Source: Pseudomonas putida
GTDB taxonomy: Bacteria > Pseudomonadota > Gammaproteobacteria > Pseudomonadales > Pseudomonadaceae
Length of the DNA: 64,000 bases
Direction of reading: 5' to 3'
NCBI RefSeq assembly: GCF_003228315.1
Contig: NZ_CP029693.1
Span: forward strand, 6,730,501 to 6,794,500
The first letter of the stretch is position 1. Each line of letters begins with the position of its first letter. Under the pieces are notes generated by a model that did no database searches, was not told the DNA's origin, and saw nothing but the letters and a program-made list of their open reading frames with translations. Of this stretch, positions 8,013-15,917 are shown piece after piece. Both the position numbers and the translations under genes were made by a program.

Positions 8013-8861
8013 ATGAGCATGCTTAATAACGCCGTTTCTTCAATCCGGCTGGGAGTAGAGGATTTCCAAGCTGCAGATTGTGACCAGGCGCGAGCGCTTT
8101 CAGCCATACGTAATCTCACTGCCGGGCTGTTGCTCTTGTTCAAAGTGAAGCTCCAGCAACTCAGCCCTCCAAATTCAGCAGAGGCGTTGATTAAAGAACG
8201 ACTAGAACCAGTATTTGATGCTAATGGCGTGCAAGTTTGGGTCGGCAAAGGCACCAAAACTGTCGATGTGCAATCCATTATTGACCGTTTGACAAGCTTG
8301 GGTGTAAATGATGTGGATTGGAAGCAGTTGAAGAAATTAACCGAGATCCGAAATAGCGTTGAACATTACTACACGCCGCAGCCTGTTTCTCAGTTGTTGG
8401 CTGCAGTGGCAGCCTCATTCCATCTAATTCAACAATTCGTACCGCGCCATCTTGATATGAGCCCTATCCAGTTGCTCGGTGAGCAAATTTGGGGATTTCT
8501 CACCACTCAAGAGGCGTTTTACAAAAAAGATTTAGACGCTTGTCAGCAAGCCAACGAAAATCTTAATTGGCCCATACCTATCTTGAAGGCGGTTTCACGA
8601 AGTTTAGAATGCGTCCATTGTAGATCTCTACTAATACGTCCTCATGATCCAATCGCTATGCCTCCGAAGGTTAGTTTTGTATGCACAAAATGTGCGGCAA
8701 CAACAGATTATTCTAATGCTTTGGACCGCGCGTTGAACTCTCATTATCGGGGTGAGATGTACCTCGGCATGACAAAAGGTGACCCACCCTTGCTTGATTG
8801 CCCACGTTGCTTCCGCCTAACATTCCTTTCTTCTCATTCATTTTGCCCCGCGTGCATGTGA
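8013..8861 (+). CDS. Predicted HEPN-domain protein with C-terminal zinc-ribbon cysteines
   Basis: 282 residues; AAAGGAG precedes the ATG. The first 120 residues are all-helical and contain EIRNSVEHYY, an R-N-x3-H (Rx4H) motif at about 113-118 that matches the active site of HEPN ribonucleases. Two C-terminal CxxC pairs (CVHC/CTKC) and a further CPRC/CPAC set suggest two zinc ribbons. The last CxxC ends one residue before the stop, so the second ribbon may be clipped. Codon use and base composition are AT-richer than the neighbours, suggesting transfer. HEPN proteins often act in toxin or phage-defence systems; that role is inference here. Other possibility: a housekeeping helical scaffold. 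Confidence 0.65.
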   Translation: MSMLNNAVSSIRLGVEDFQAADCDQARALSAIRNLTAGLLLLFKVKLQQLSPPNSAEALIKERLEPVFDANGVQVWVGKGTKTVDVQSIIDRLTSLGVNDVDWKQLKKLTEIRNSVEHYYTPQPVSQLLAAVAASFHLIQQFVPRHLDMSPIQLLGEQIWGFLTTQEAFYKKDLDACQQANENLNWPIPILKAVSRSLECVHCRSLLIRPHDPIAMPPKVSFVCTKCAATTDYSNALDRALNSHYRGEMYLGMTKGDPPLLDCPRCFRLTFLSSHSFCPACM

Positions 8862-9223
8862 CATAACGAGCGCTCTAACATTGCAGTCGACCGCGGTCTA
8901 CTTAAAGTTGGCCGCAAATAGATTGGCGCGTAACTGCTTTAGCCATCTCGAAAGACAGAAATCGCCCCCCGCGGTCTGTTGTATCGTGCAGAAAACCGCC
9001 ATCTATGGGCGCCATACAAGCTTGCTGATAAGCAGGTACTTTCTACGGTGATAAATTTTGATTTGGCATTGGGAGGGACAGGATGCCCAGCGCGTTAGGT
9101 GCATAAATTACTTAACTTCTACAATTGACAAAATTTTTATGCCACTTCCACTACGTGAGGATGCCTTTGTTGGGCGTAAATATCGTGGGCCGCTGTGTCT
9201 GTCGTATGAAGAGGGTTGGGTAG
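8862..9223. other. 362-bp gap inside the AT-rich segment
   Basis: No supported gene. A short frame near 9058-9240 lacks an ATG and a ribosome site and overlaps the next start. A direct repeat CCGCGGTCT occurs at 8891-8899 and 8969-8977. GAGG about 10 bp before 9224 is the ribosome site of the next gene. It may contain a promoter for that gene, but none is clear. Confidence 0.35.
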
Positions 9224-10774
9224 ATGACGAACACGCTTGACTACTTAAAAGCGAAAAAACAAATTATGGACGTATTCGTAGCCGGATGTGATTCAGCTGT
9301 CGCAGCTCAATCTCTGAGCGATGAGGAATTAGAGGCGATTTTGAATGCGGTGAATTCTTCAATTCCTTTTCGCAAGCCAGCGCAAATGCAGGCGCTATCA
9401 ATGTTCCTTTTTGAGGGGGCTAAGCGATTTGATCGATGGTTTTCGCCATCGCCATACGTGGTCCCCCTAGAGCAATATGAGCGATTTGCAAAGTTTGTTA
9501 ACGCTTTTTGGCGTATTGAAAGGGACGAGCCGATGAACTGTCCAGTATTTAGACTCCATCTAATTAAGGATCATTTATTTAAGCAATTTGATGAGAAGCC
9601 GTTTGACTCGATAGCACTGCCTGATGTGCTCAAACTTCAACAACAGATTGAGAAAGTCCCAGCGCCATCCTCTTCGATAAAAAATGCCGAATTCACACAG
9701 CAAAAATCGGAGCTTCTATTTATTCTTAATGGGTTGATCGATAGAAGTTTACGGACAATATTCCGATTCCGAATCCCGTATGTACTGCACAAGCAGCCAC
9801 TTGAGATCGAATTCACAAGTTGCGGAGTATCAATGCGAGCTTTAATTGCTCCAATTTTTCGAGCAACGGAGGAGAGTTTTATCCATGCGGCGGATAATGC
9901 AGCTCTCTCAGTGGGGGCCTCTCGGTGGCAAACAGGTTCGTCCGTAATCACCATTGAGCGAGAAGGCCTTGTGGACGGTAGCGCTTACACCGAACGTCTA
10001 CAGGCGGTGCCTGGCTCGGAATTTCCGGTCAATGGCTGGCCAAAGTCATTTACGTTGGCATTCTCGATCTTCCATGATCTTGCTTGGCGGCTGCGCTTAG
10101 ATCATGCAGGGCACCAAGACTGGATACCCGCACCTCGAGACTTATCTGATCTGGAAATCTGGATTAAAACCAATTCAATTGACAGTCTTGGCTACATTAG
10201 AAAAGGATCGCCTGCAGCGCTGTTAGAAATATTTACCCCTACAGAAAACTCGTTGAATATCGTTTTGGGCGAGCTGACCCGACTGCCTTGGTCTGCCGAG
10301 TGTCGGGTAAGAGCAAACATGTACTTGGAGCTCGGAGACACGAATGAGGCGCTTTTCTGGTTAAACGTGGCGGCAGAGTCACTAATCGCGCAGCGTTTCG
10401 AAGAGATTGAAGTTGCGCTTCGGAGCCCCGGTCTTGCAGCTGACCTAGTCAGTCCTAAAGAATTCTGGTCGGAAGCAGAGGCTATCCTCTCGGAGCAGTT
10501 CCCAGAGATGGTAGGTAAGGTCAAATGGCCTAGCGCCCCGATTCACGTAAGTATTTTTGGCAAACTGAAGTCGTTGTATCGACTAGTGCCAATGCAAACT
10601 TCACTTCGCGAGCTGACTCGTAAATATAAAGTTGTCTCGGGTGAGCGTAACGATTTATTTCACGGAAAGCGAACTTCCAGAGTTTCCGTGGCTACAGTTG
10701 AGGCCGCTTCTCAAGCGCTAAGCTGGATTGACATTAATATGTGGCCAGAACCGCCAAACGAATTTAAAAGCTGA
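9224..10774 (+). CDS. Large helical protein with a C-terminal HEPN-like RNxxxH motif
   Basis: 516 residues; GAGG upstream of the ATG. Most of the protein is unrecognised and helical. Near the C-terminus SGERNDLFHGKR (R475-H480) gives the Rx4H motif followed by Gly, as in ApeA-type HEPN domains, where the motif lies close to the chain end. AT-rich codon use resembles the preceding gene and not the chromosome around it. The two may form one transferred unit, though the 362-bp gap argues for separate promoters. No nucleotidyltransferase or ATPase partner is present. Function in defence or RNA cleavage is inference. Confidence 0.6.
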   Translation: MTNTLDYLKAKKQIMDVFVAGCDSAVAAQSLSDEELEAILNAVNSSIPFRKPAQMQALSMFLFEGAKRFDRWFSPSPYVVPLEQYERFAKFVNAFWRIERDEPMNCPVFRLHLIKDHLFKQFDEKPFDSIALPDVLKLQQQIEKVPAPSSSIKNAEFTQQKSELLFILNGLIDRSLRTIFRFRIPYVLHKQPLEIEFTSCGVSMRALIAPIFRATEESFIHAADNAALSVGASRWQTGSSVITIEREGLVDGSAYTERLQAVPGSEFPVNGWPKSFTLAFSIFHDLAWRLRLDHAGHQDWIPAPRDLSDLEIWIKTNSIDSLGYIRKGSPAALLEIFTPTENSLNIVLGELTRLPWSAECRVRANMYLELGDTNEALFWLNVAAESLIAQRFEEIEVALRSPGLAADLVSPKEFWSEAEAILSEQFPEMVGKVKWPSAPIHVSIFGKLKSLYRLVPMQTSLRELTRKYKVVSGERNDLFHGKRTSRVSVATVEAASQALSWIDINMWPEPPNEFKS

Positions 10775-10792
10775 TGCTAACTTTTCCGCAGC

Positions 10793-10826
10793 GAGATGGT
10801 TAGCCAGCCATCTGGCTAACTATCTC
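10793..10826 (+). terminator. 15-bp stem hairpin after the HEPN-like gene
   Basis: GAGATGGTTAGCCAG (10793-10807) pairs with CTGGCTAACTATCTC (10812-10826) with one wobble and a CCAT loop, 18 bp after the stop. A TTTTG stretch follows a little further on. Probable transcript end for the AT-rich gene; the T tract is not adjacent. Confidence 0.5.
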
Positions 10827-11001
10827 CATGTCAAATTTTGTTTATCTGCTTTTCAATCGTGAGCGCTTCGAATTTAGCCATTTTATGCTTTTCACGAATG
10901 TCCGCTTCTGGCCGATTGCAGCCTGCCGTACAGGGCTGCATCCGCCCCAAAGCAGACGCTTGCGACAGCTAGAAGTCGGTCAATAGTGGCCTGCCTGAAA
11001 A

Positions 11002-11817
11002 TCAAGCTTTCAACAAAGCATCCGCGATTATTCCTGAAAAAGTCGTCTCAACCGGCCCGGTTAGAAAGACTGATCCCACGCCGTCCCATTGAACTGTTAC
11101 AGCTCCGCCGTCACATTCAACCTCAACGCAATTGTCTAACAAGCCACGACGAATGCCGTTAACCGCGGCGCCACAAGAGCAGGAGCCTGAACCCAGCGGG
11201 ATACCACCCCCGCGCTCCCAAATTCGCAACCGGATGTGCTTTCGGTCAATGATCTGGACGTAATGCACGTTTGTCCTGAGGGGAAACAAAGGGTTTGTTT
11301 CAACTGTCGGTCCAATCGTCGCTATCTCAATGGCTGTCAGGTCATCCACAAAATAGGTGCAGTGCGGATTTCCCATGCTGCAAGCTGTTGGGGCACCGGC
11401 AAGTGGCAACACTAAAGTGTCCATTTCTTGGGCCAGAGGAATATCTGACCAAGCCGAAAGCGGCTTTCCCATGTTGACAGAAATGGCGCCGGTTAAAGTT
11501 CGTTCGCAAGTCAGCAGGCCACGATTGGTTCGCAGTGCTACCGAAGTCTTATTGGATTCGCGCATCAACATATCCGCGGCCCCCCGCGTTGCGCTGCCGC
11601 AAGCGTCCAGTGTTGAGCCATCTGCATTCCAGAATATCAAACGCGCATCTGCATCATCGCAATCGAGCACCACCGCGAGTTGATTGAAGCCAATTCCTCG
11701 GTTCCGATCTCCCATTCGCCGAGCCACATTGCTGGTGATGGGATTGGGTGAGTTTCGCGAGTCCACGATAACGAAATCATCGCCATTGGCGTGCATTTTA
11801 TGAAAGCTCAGCGGCAT
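11002..11817 (-). CDS. Divergent diaminopimelate epimerase (DapF) paralogue
   Basis: 271 residues from ATG 11817, close to the usual DapF length; an upstream ATG at 11880 has no ribosome site. The DapF fold is clear: FHKMHANGDDFVIVDS, GDRNRGIGFNQL, a first catalytic Cys in DACGSATRG (C73), and a second cysteine region after ERGGG, SCSCGAAV (C213/C215). But GNDF is GDDF, CGNGARC is CGSATRG, and the loop before the second Cys is longer than in true DapF. The pair of cysteines keeps cofactor-independent racemase chemistry plausible while the substrate may differ (as in DapF-like histidine racemases). No lysA, argH or metallophore gene is nearby. Confidence 0.75.
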   Translation of the reverse strand: MPLSFHKMHANGDDFVIVDSRNSPNPITSNVARRMGDRNRGIGFNQLAVVLDCDDADARLIFWNADGSTLDACGSATRGAADMLMRESNKTSVALRTNRGLLTCERTLTGAISVNMGKPLSAWSDIPLAQEMDTLVLPLAGAPTACSMGNPHCTYFVDDLTAIEIATIGPTVETNPLFPLRTNVHYVQIIDRKHIRLRIWERGGGIPLGSGSCSCGAAVNGIRRGLLDNCVEVECDGGAVTVQWDGVGSVFLTGPVETTFSGIIADALLKA

Positions 11818-12037
11818 AAATAGACCTGGCAGCGAGAAGTGTTGCGAATGAGGTTCCAAGCGAACTATCCCTATTCGCATAAGTTTTGCAAGTTGTGCGA
11901 AAACTCATTGGGCGAGCGTGTTAGACAGACTGGGCACATCGTTATGTCTGATTCATCAGGCCGATGGGTGCCTATTTCAAAGGGCCGCAGTCGACCCATC
12001 GCTGCCAGTCATTTGCGTCTACAAAATCAGGGGCGAT

Positions 12038-12304
12038 TTACTCGTCACTACTTTGTTTCGATCCATCGTCCTTTGACTCCGCATCCCTTTCCAGGGTTTC
12101 TGCATCGGCGCCTGAGTTCGCGTCAGAAGCTTCCTCACCTTTTTTATCGGCCTTGTCCTCCCTGGCATCCGTACCGCCTTGGTTCACACCAGGAAGTGCT
12201 GCTGGAGGCACGGCAGAAGCTCCCGTCTTTTCGACAGCAAGGGCAAAGAGTGGGCAAGACGAAAGAAGACCTGCGAGCGTGAGTGCAGTAACTCTTTTAT
12301 TCAT
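12038..12304 (-). CDS. Small secreted protein with acidic, disordered tail
   Basis: 88 residues from ATG 12304, with AAAGG upstream on the minus strand. A Sec signal peptide (MNKRVTALTLAGLL... to FALA) is followed by a low-complexity tail rich in Asp, Glu, Lys, Ser and Ala. A Cys within the signal could be a lipobox variant (LLSSC) but is not canonical. No folded domain is apparent. It lies downstream of pgi on the same strand but beyond a strong terminator, so it has its own promoter. Function unknown. Confidence 0.55.
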   Translation of the reverse strand: MNKRVTALTLAGLLSSCPLFALAVEKTGASAVPPAALPGVNQGGTDAREDKADKKGEEASDANSGADAETLERDAESKDDGSKQSSDE

Positions 12305-12391
12305 GATGACGGCCTTTAAGGAAAGACGAGTTACTGCATTGGAAGGGCGCGCAGAGTAAAGGTGCTGAGTGAGTGACGAGTGGCAGGCACG

Positions 12392-12414
12392 AAAAAGCCC
12401 GCACAGGGCGGGCT
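12392..12414 (-). terminator. Rho-independent terminator of pgi
   Basis: On the minus strand AGCCCGC, a CCTGT loop and GCGGGCT are followed by TTTTTC. The stem is 7 bp and nearly all GC, with an adjacent T tract. It lies 80 bp after the pgi stop in the correct orientation. Confidence 0.8.
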
Positions 12415-12493
12415 GTCTTTGCCTTTTGCTGTCTGTCGCGAAGGGCAGCAACCGGTCCATAACTGCTGGTTAGCTTCGGTTGATTTCGTCAGA

Positions 12494-14158
12494 TCAGCCG
12501 CGGTGACGCCCACGGAAGTAGTTGATCAGGCCTTGGGTGGACGGATCTTCAGCCGGGGTTTCCTCGCTGCCGACCAGGCGGTTGTAAACGCCCTTGCCCA
12601 GCTCCTTGCCCAGCTCCACGCCCCACTGGTCGAAGGCGTTGATGCCCCAGATCACGCTTTGCACGAAGACCTTGTGCTCGTACATCGCCACCAGCGCGCC
12701 GAGGCGGCGAGGGCTGATACGTTCGACCACCAGGGTGTTGCTCGGGCGGTTGCCCGGAATCACTTTGTGCGCGGCGAGTTTCTGCACGTCGGCATCGCTC
12801 ATGCCTTTGTCGCGCAGTTCGGCTTCGGCTTCGGCCAGGGTCTTGCCGAGCATCAGCGCCTGGCTCTGGGACAGGCAGTTGGCGTACAGCCACTGGTGGT
12901 GGTCGGCCACCGGGTTGAAGCTGACGATCGGCACGATGAAGTCGGCCGGGATCAGTTGGGTGCCCTGGTGCAGCAGTTGGTGGTACGCGTGCTGACCGTT
13001 GCAACCCACGCCGCCCCAGATCACAGGACCGGTGTCGGTGGAAACCGGCTGGCCGTCCTGGCGCACGCGCTTGCCGTTGGACTCCATGTCCAGCTGCTGC
13101 AGGTGCTTGGTGATGTTACGCAGGTAGTGGTCGTACGGCAGGATCGCGTGGCTCTGCGCGCCCCAGAAGTTGCCGTACCAGACGCCGAGCAGTGCCAGCA
13201 GCACCGGCATGTTCTGTTCGAAAGGCGCGCTCTGGAAATGCTGGTCCATGGTGTAGGCACCGGACAGCAGCTCCTTGAAGTTCGACATGCCGATGGCCAG
13301 GGCAATCGGCAAACCGATGGCCGACCACAGCGAGTAACGCCCGCCAACCCAGTCCCACATCGGGAAGATGTTCTCTTCACGGATACCGAAGGCCACGGCG
13401 GCGGCGTTGTTGCTCGATACCGCGATGAAGTGACGATGCAGCTCCGCTTCCGAGCCACCCTGGGCCAGGTACCAGGCGCGGGCGGCCTGGGCGTTTTTCA
13501 GGGTTTCGAGGGTGTTGAAGGATTTCGACGACACGATGAACAGCGTGGTCTCGGCACGCAGCTTCATGGCCAGCTCGTGGAACTCGCTGCCGTCGATGTT
13601 CGCCAGGTAGTGGCAGCGCACGCCTTTCTGGGCGTAGGCCAGCAGGGCCTCGGACACCAGCTCCGGGCCAAGGAAGGAACCACCGATACCGATGTTCACC
13701 ACGTCAGTAATCGGCTTCTCGGTGTAACCGCGCCACAGACCGTCGTGGATGCGGCCCACCAGGTCGGTCATCTGGTTGAGGACCTTGTGCACTTCCGGCA
13801 TCACGTTGACGCCGTTGACCGACAGCTTGTCGCCAACCGGACGACGCAGGGCGGTGTGCAGGGCAGGGCGGCCTTCGGAGGCGTTGACGATCTCGCCGTC
13901 GAACAGCGATTTGATCGCACCCTTGAGGTCGACTTCGTTGGCCAGGCCCACCAGCAGGTTACGGGTCTCGGCGCTGATCAGGTTCTTCGAATAGTCGAGA
14001 AACAGGCCGCAGCTGCTGAGGGTGAATTGAGTGAAACGCTGCGGATCGGCATTGAAGGCCTCGCGCATGCTGAAATCCTGCATGGCTTGGCGGTGGTCAT
14101 TCAACGCCTGCCAGGCGGGCAGAGCGGTAACGTCATGAGGAGTGCGGTAGTACGCCAT
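12494..14158 (-). CDS. pgi: Glucose-6-phosphate isomerase
   Basis: 554 residues from ATG 14158, the standard Pseudomonas Pgi length; AAGGAAA precedes this start, while a longer frame reaches 14200. It interconverts glucose-6-phosphate and fructose-6-phosphate in the cytoplasm. Both PROSITE-type signatures are present (a VNIGIGGSFLGPELV segment, then WDWVGGRYSLWSAIGL and the late VELGKELG). SIS-fold active-site context is complete. It is followed by a good terminator and preceded, after 88 bp, by a GMC oxidoreductase gene on the same strand. In many pseudomonads pgi sits beside pan genes; here it adjoins a sugar-type catabolic locus. Confidence 0.97.
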   Translation of the reverse strand: MAYYRTPHDVTALPAWQALNDHRQAMQDFSMREAFNADPQRFTQFTLSSCGLFLDYSKNLISAETRNLLVGLANEVDLKGAIKSLFDGEIVNASEGRPALHTALRRPVGDKLSVNGVNVMPEVHKVLNQMTDLVGRIHDGLWRGYTEKPITDVVNIGIGGSFLGPELVSEALLAYAQKGVRCHYLANIDGSEFHELAMKLRAETTLFIVSSKSFNTLETLKNAQAARAWYLAQGGSEAELHRHFIAVSSNNAAAVAFGIREENIFPMWDWVGGRYSLWSAIGLPIALAIGMSNFKELLSGAYTMDQHFQSAPFEQNMPVLLALLGVWYGNFWGAQSHAILPYDHYLRNITKHLQQLDMESNGKRVRQDGQPVSTDTGPVIWGGVGCNGQHAYHQLLHQGTQLIPADFIVPIVSFNPVADHHQWLYANCLSQSQALMLGKTLAEAEAELRDKGMSDADVQKLAAHKVIPGNRPSNTLVVERISPRRLGALVAMYEHKVFVQSVIWGINAFDQWGVELGKELGKGVYNRLVGSEETPAEDPSTQGLINYFRGRHRG

Positions 14159-14246
14159 CGCTGCGGGTTTCCTTTTGCAAGTGTCGCGAAGTATCGCCAA
14201 TACGCCCGGCCGCGATTTTCATGTCGCGGCCGGCCAGATCCGCTCT

Positions 14247-15845
14247 TTAGCGGGCGCACATTACGGCGGCAATTTTCTCCGCCGCCATGATGATCGGAGC
14301 ATTGATATTGGCTGTCGGCACGCGAGGAAGGATGGAGCCATCGACCACTCGCAGGCGACTCACACCATGCACGCGTCCTTGGCTGTCGGTGACAGCCATG
14401 TCGTCCGAGCCCATGCGGCACGTACTGGTGGGGTGGTGCTCGGTGTTGGCCACCTGGCGTAGCCACGCGGCCAGCTCGCTATCTGTCGCCTTGAGGCCGG
14501 GGGTGTCCACCGATTCACCGCGATAACGCGACCAGGCCGGCTGCTCGACCATTTCCAGGGTTTTGCGAATGCCATCGACCATCTGTGTAACGTCGCGTTG
14601 ATCGGTCAGGTAGTTGAAGCGAATCACCGGTTTGTGACGTGGATCGGCCGTGCGCAACGTGATGCTGCCGCGACTGTGCGGGCGCATCTGGCTGACAAAG
14701 TATTGGAAACCGTCGGCGATATGCACCTTGCCGGACTGGAAGTCCGCGAGGAAGGGCAGGAATTCATGCTGCATATTGAAGTAGTCGACGTCGTCGCTGC
14801 TCTTGAAGAATGACCCCACTTCGAAGAACGGCGTGGCCCCGAGGCCAGTCTTGAACAGTGACCACTGCACCCCGAGCTTCAATCGACCCAAGGTATTCAG
14901 CTCTTTGCAAATGGATACGCCCGAAGGTGACTTGAAGCGCAACGGCGCCACCACATGGTCCTGCAAGTCGGCACCGACACCGGGCAGGTGCACTCGGGAT
15001 ACAACGCCATGGGCGGCAAGGTCATCGCGGTTGCCGATACCCGACAGCATCAGCAGGTGAGGCGAGCCGATGGTGCCGGCGCAAAGCACGACTTCTCGGG
15101 CAGCGTGGATGATTTTCTGTTCGCCCTTGTGCTGCACCGTGACGCCACAGGCGACACTGCCTTCCAGGTTCACACGCTTGACCAGGCAATTGGTCAGGAC
15201 CGTCAGGTTCGGTCGGCGGATCGCCGGTTTCAAATAAGCGAGACTTGTGCTGCAGCGCACACCATCGCGGATGGTGGTCTGCGTGACGTGTACACCTTCC
15301 TGATTGCCGCTGTTGTAGTCGCCGGCGTCGTCCAGGCCGAATTGCTGGCCGGCGTCCAGAAACGACTGATACAGCGGATGGTCAGCCTTACTGCGCACCA
15401 CGGTAATCGGGCCGTCCGCACCCCGCACCGGGTCGGCGCCATTTTCGAAACTTTCCATCTTGCGGAAGAACGGCAGGCAATCGGCAAAATCCCAACCTTC
15501 GACGCCCAGCGTGCGCCAATGGTCATAGTCGTGTTCGCTGCCTCGGACATACACCATGCCGTTGATTGATGAGCTGCCACCCAGGCAACGGCCGCGTGCC
15601 TGGCCGATTACCCGGTCGTGCAGTTCGGGCTCGGGTTCGCTCTCGAATTTCCAATTGAATACATCGCTTTCAATGGGAAAGGTCAGGGCGGCGGGCATCT
15701 TGATAAAAATACTTTTATCGCTGGGTCCGGCCTCGATCAGGCAGACCGTCACGCTGGAGTCTTCGGTCAGGCGGTTGGCCAGGACACAGCCTGCCGATCC
15801 TGCACCGACGATGACGTAATCAAATTCGTTAACCTTATTGACCAT
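14247..15845 (-). CDS. GMC-family FAD oxidoreductase (choline dehydrogenase-like)
   Basis: 532 residues. The N-terminal FAD-binding GAGSAGCVLANRL (about residues 13-25) is followed by GMC signature 1 (RGRCLGGSSSINGMVYVRG) and signature 2 (GTIGSPHLLMLSGIG). The C-terminal catalytic region is EHHPTSTCRMG and NINAPIIMAAEK. It would oxidise a primary alcohol group to an aldehyde or acid with FAD as acceptor. No signal peptide, so cytoplasmic. It lies 72 bp after the APC permease gene and is probably co-transcribed with it. Choline, ethanolamine or a sugar-derived alcohol are possible substrates; betB is absent nearby, which argues against simple choline oxidation. Confidence 0.88.
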   Translation of the reverse strand: MVNKVNEFDYVIVGAGSAGCVLANRLTEDSSVTVCLIEAGPSDKSIFIKMPAALTFPIESDVFNWKFESEPEPELHDRVIGQARGRCLGGSSSINGMVYVRGSEHDYDHWRTLGVEGWDFADCLPFFRKMESFENGADPVRGADGPITVVRSKADHPLYQSFLDAGQQFGLDDAGDYNSGNQEGVHVTQTTIRDGVRCSTSLAYLKPAIRRPNLTVLTNCLVKRVNLEGSVACGVTVQHKGEQKIIHAAREVVLCAGTIGSPHLLMLSGIGNRDDLAAHGVVSRVHLPGVGADLQDHVVAPLRFKSPSGVSICKELNTLGRLKLGVQWSLFKTGLGATPFFEVGSFFKSSDDVDYFNMQHEFLPFLADFQSGKVHIADGFQYFVSQMRPHSRGSITLRTADPRHKPVIRFNYLTDQRDVTQMVDGIRKTLEMVEQPAWSRYRGESVDTPGLKATDSELAAWLRQVANTEHHPTSTCRMGSDDMAVTDSQGRVHGVSRLRVVDGSILPRVPTANINAPIIMAAEKIAAVMCAR

Positions 15846-15880
15846 CTTGAGTAACCCGGTAAAGACATGTTTGGCTGAAA

Positions 15881-15902
15881 CAGCCCCGTGAATCCGGGGC
15901 TG
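15881..15902 (-). other. Intercistronic hairpin between permease and GMC gene
   Basis: CAGCCCCG (15881-15888) and CGGGGCTG (15895-15902) form a perfect 8-bp stem with a 6-nt loop, between the two minus-strand genes. There is no T tract. It could protect the permease mRNA or moderate expression of the downstream oxidoreductase. Confidence 0.4.
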
Positions 15903-15917
15903 CCTTGAATCGAGGTG

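Noticed and set aside
9080..9100. GTTAGGT string resembling an integron attC core
   Set aside because: The inverse core RYYYAAC and the folded attC arms could not be found at proper distance, and no integrase is present.
9058..9240. Short frame before the second HEPN gene
   Set aside because: No ATG or ribosome site, and it overlaps the real start at 9224.
12380..14290. Plus-strand open frame of 636 codons
   Set aside because: Antisense shadow of pgi; it has no ribosome site or family features.
14247..15845. Naming the GMC oxidoreductase betA
   Set aside because: The family match is good but no betB, betI or choline transporter lies near it, so choline as substrate is not supported.
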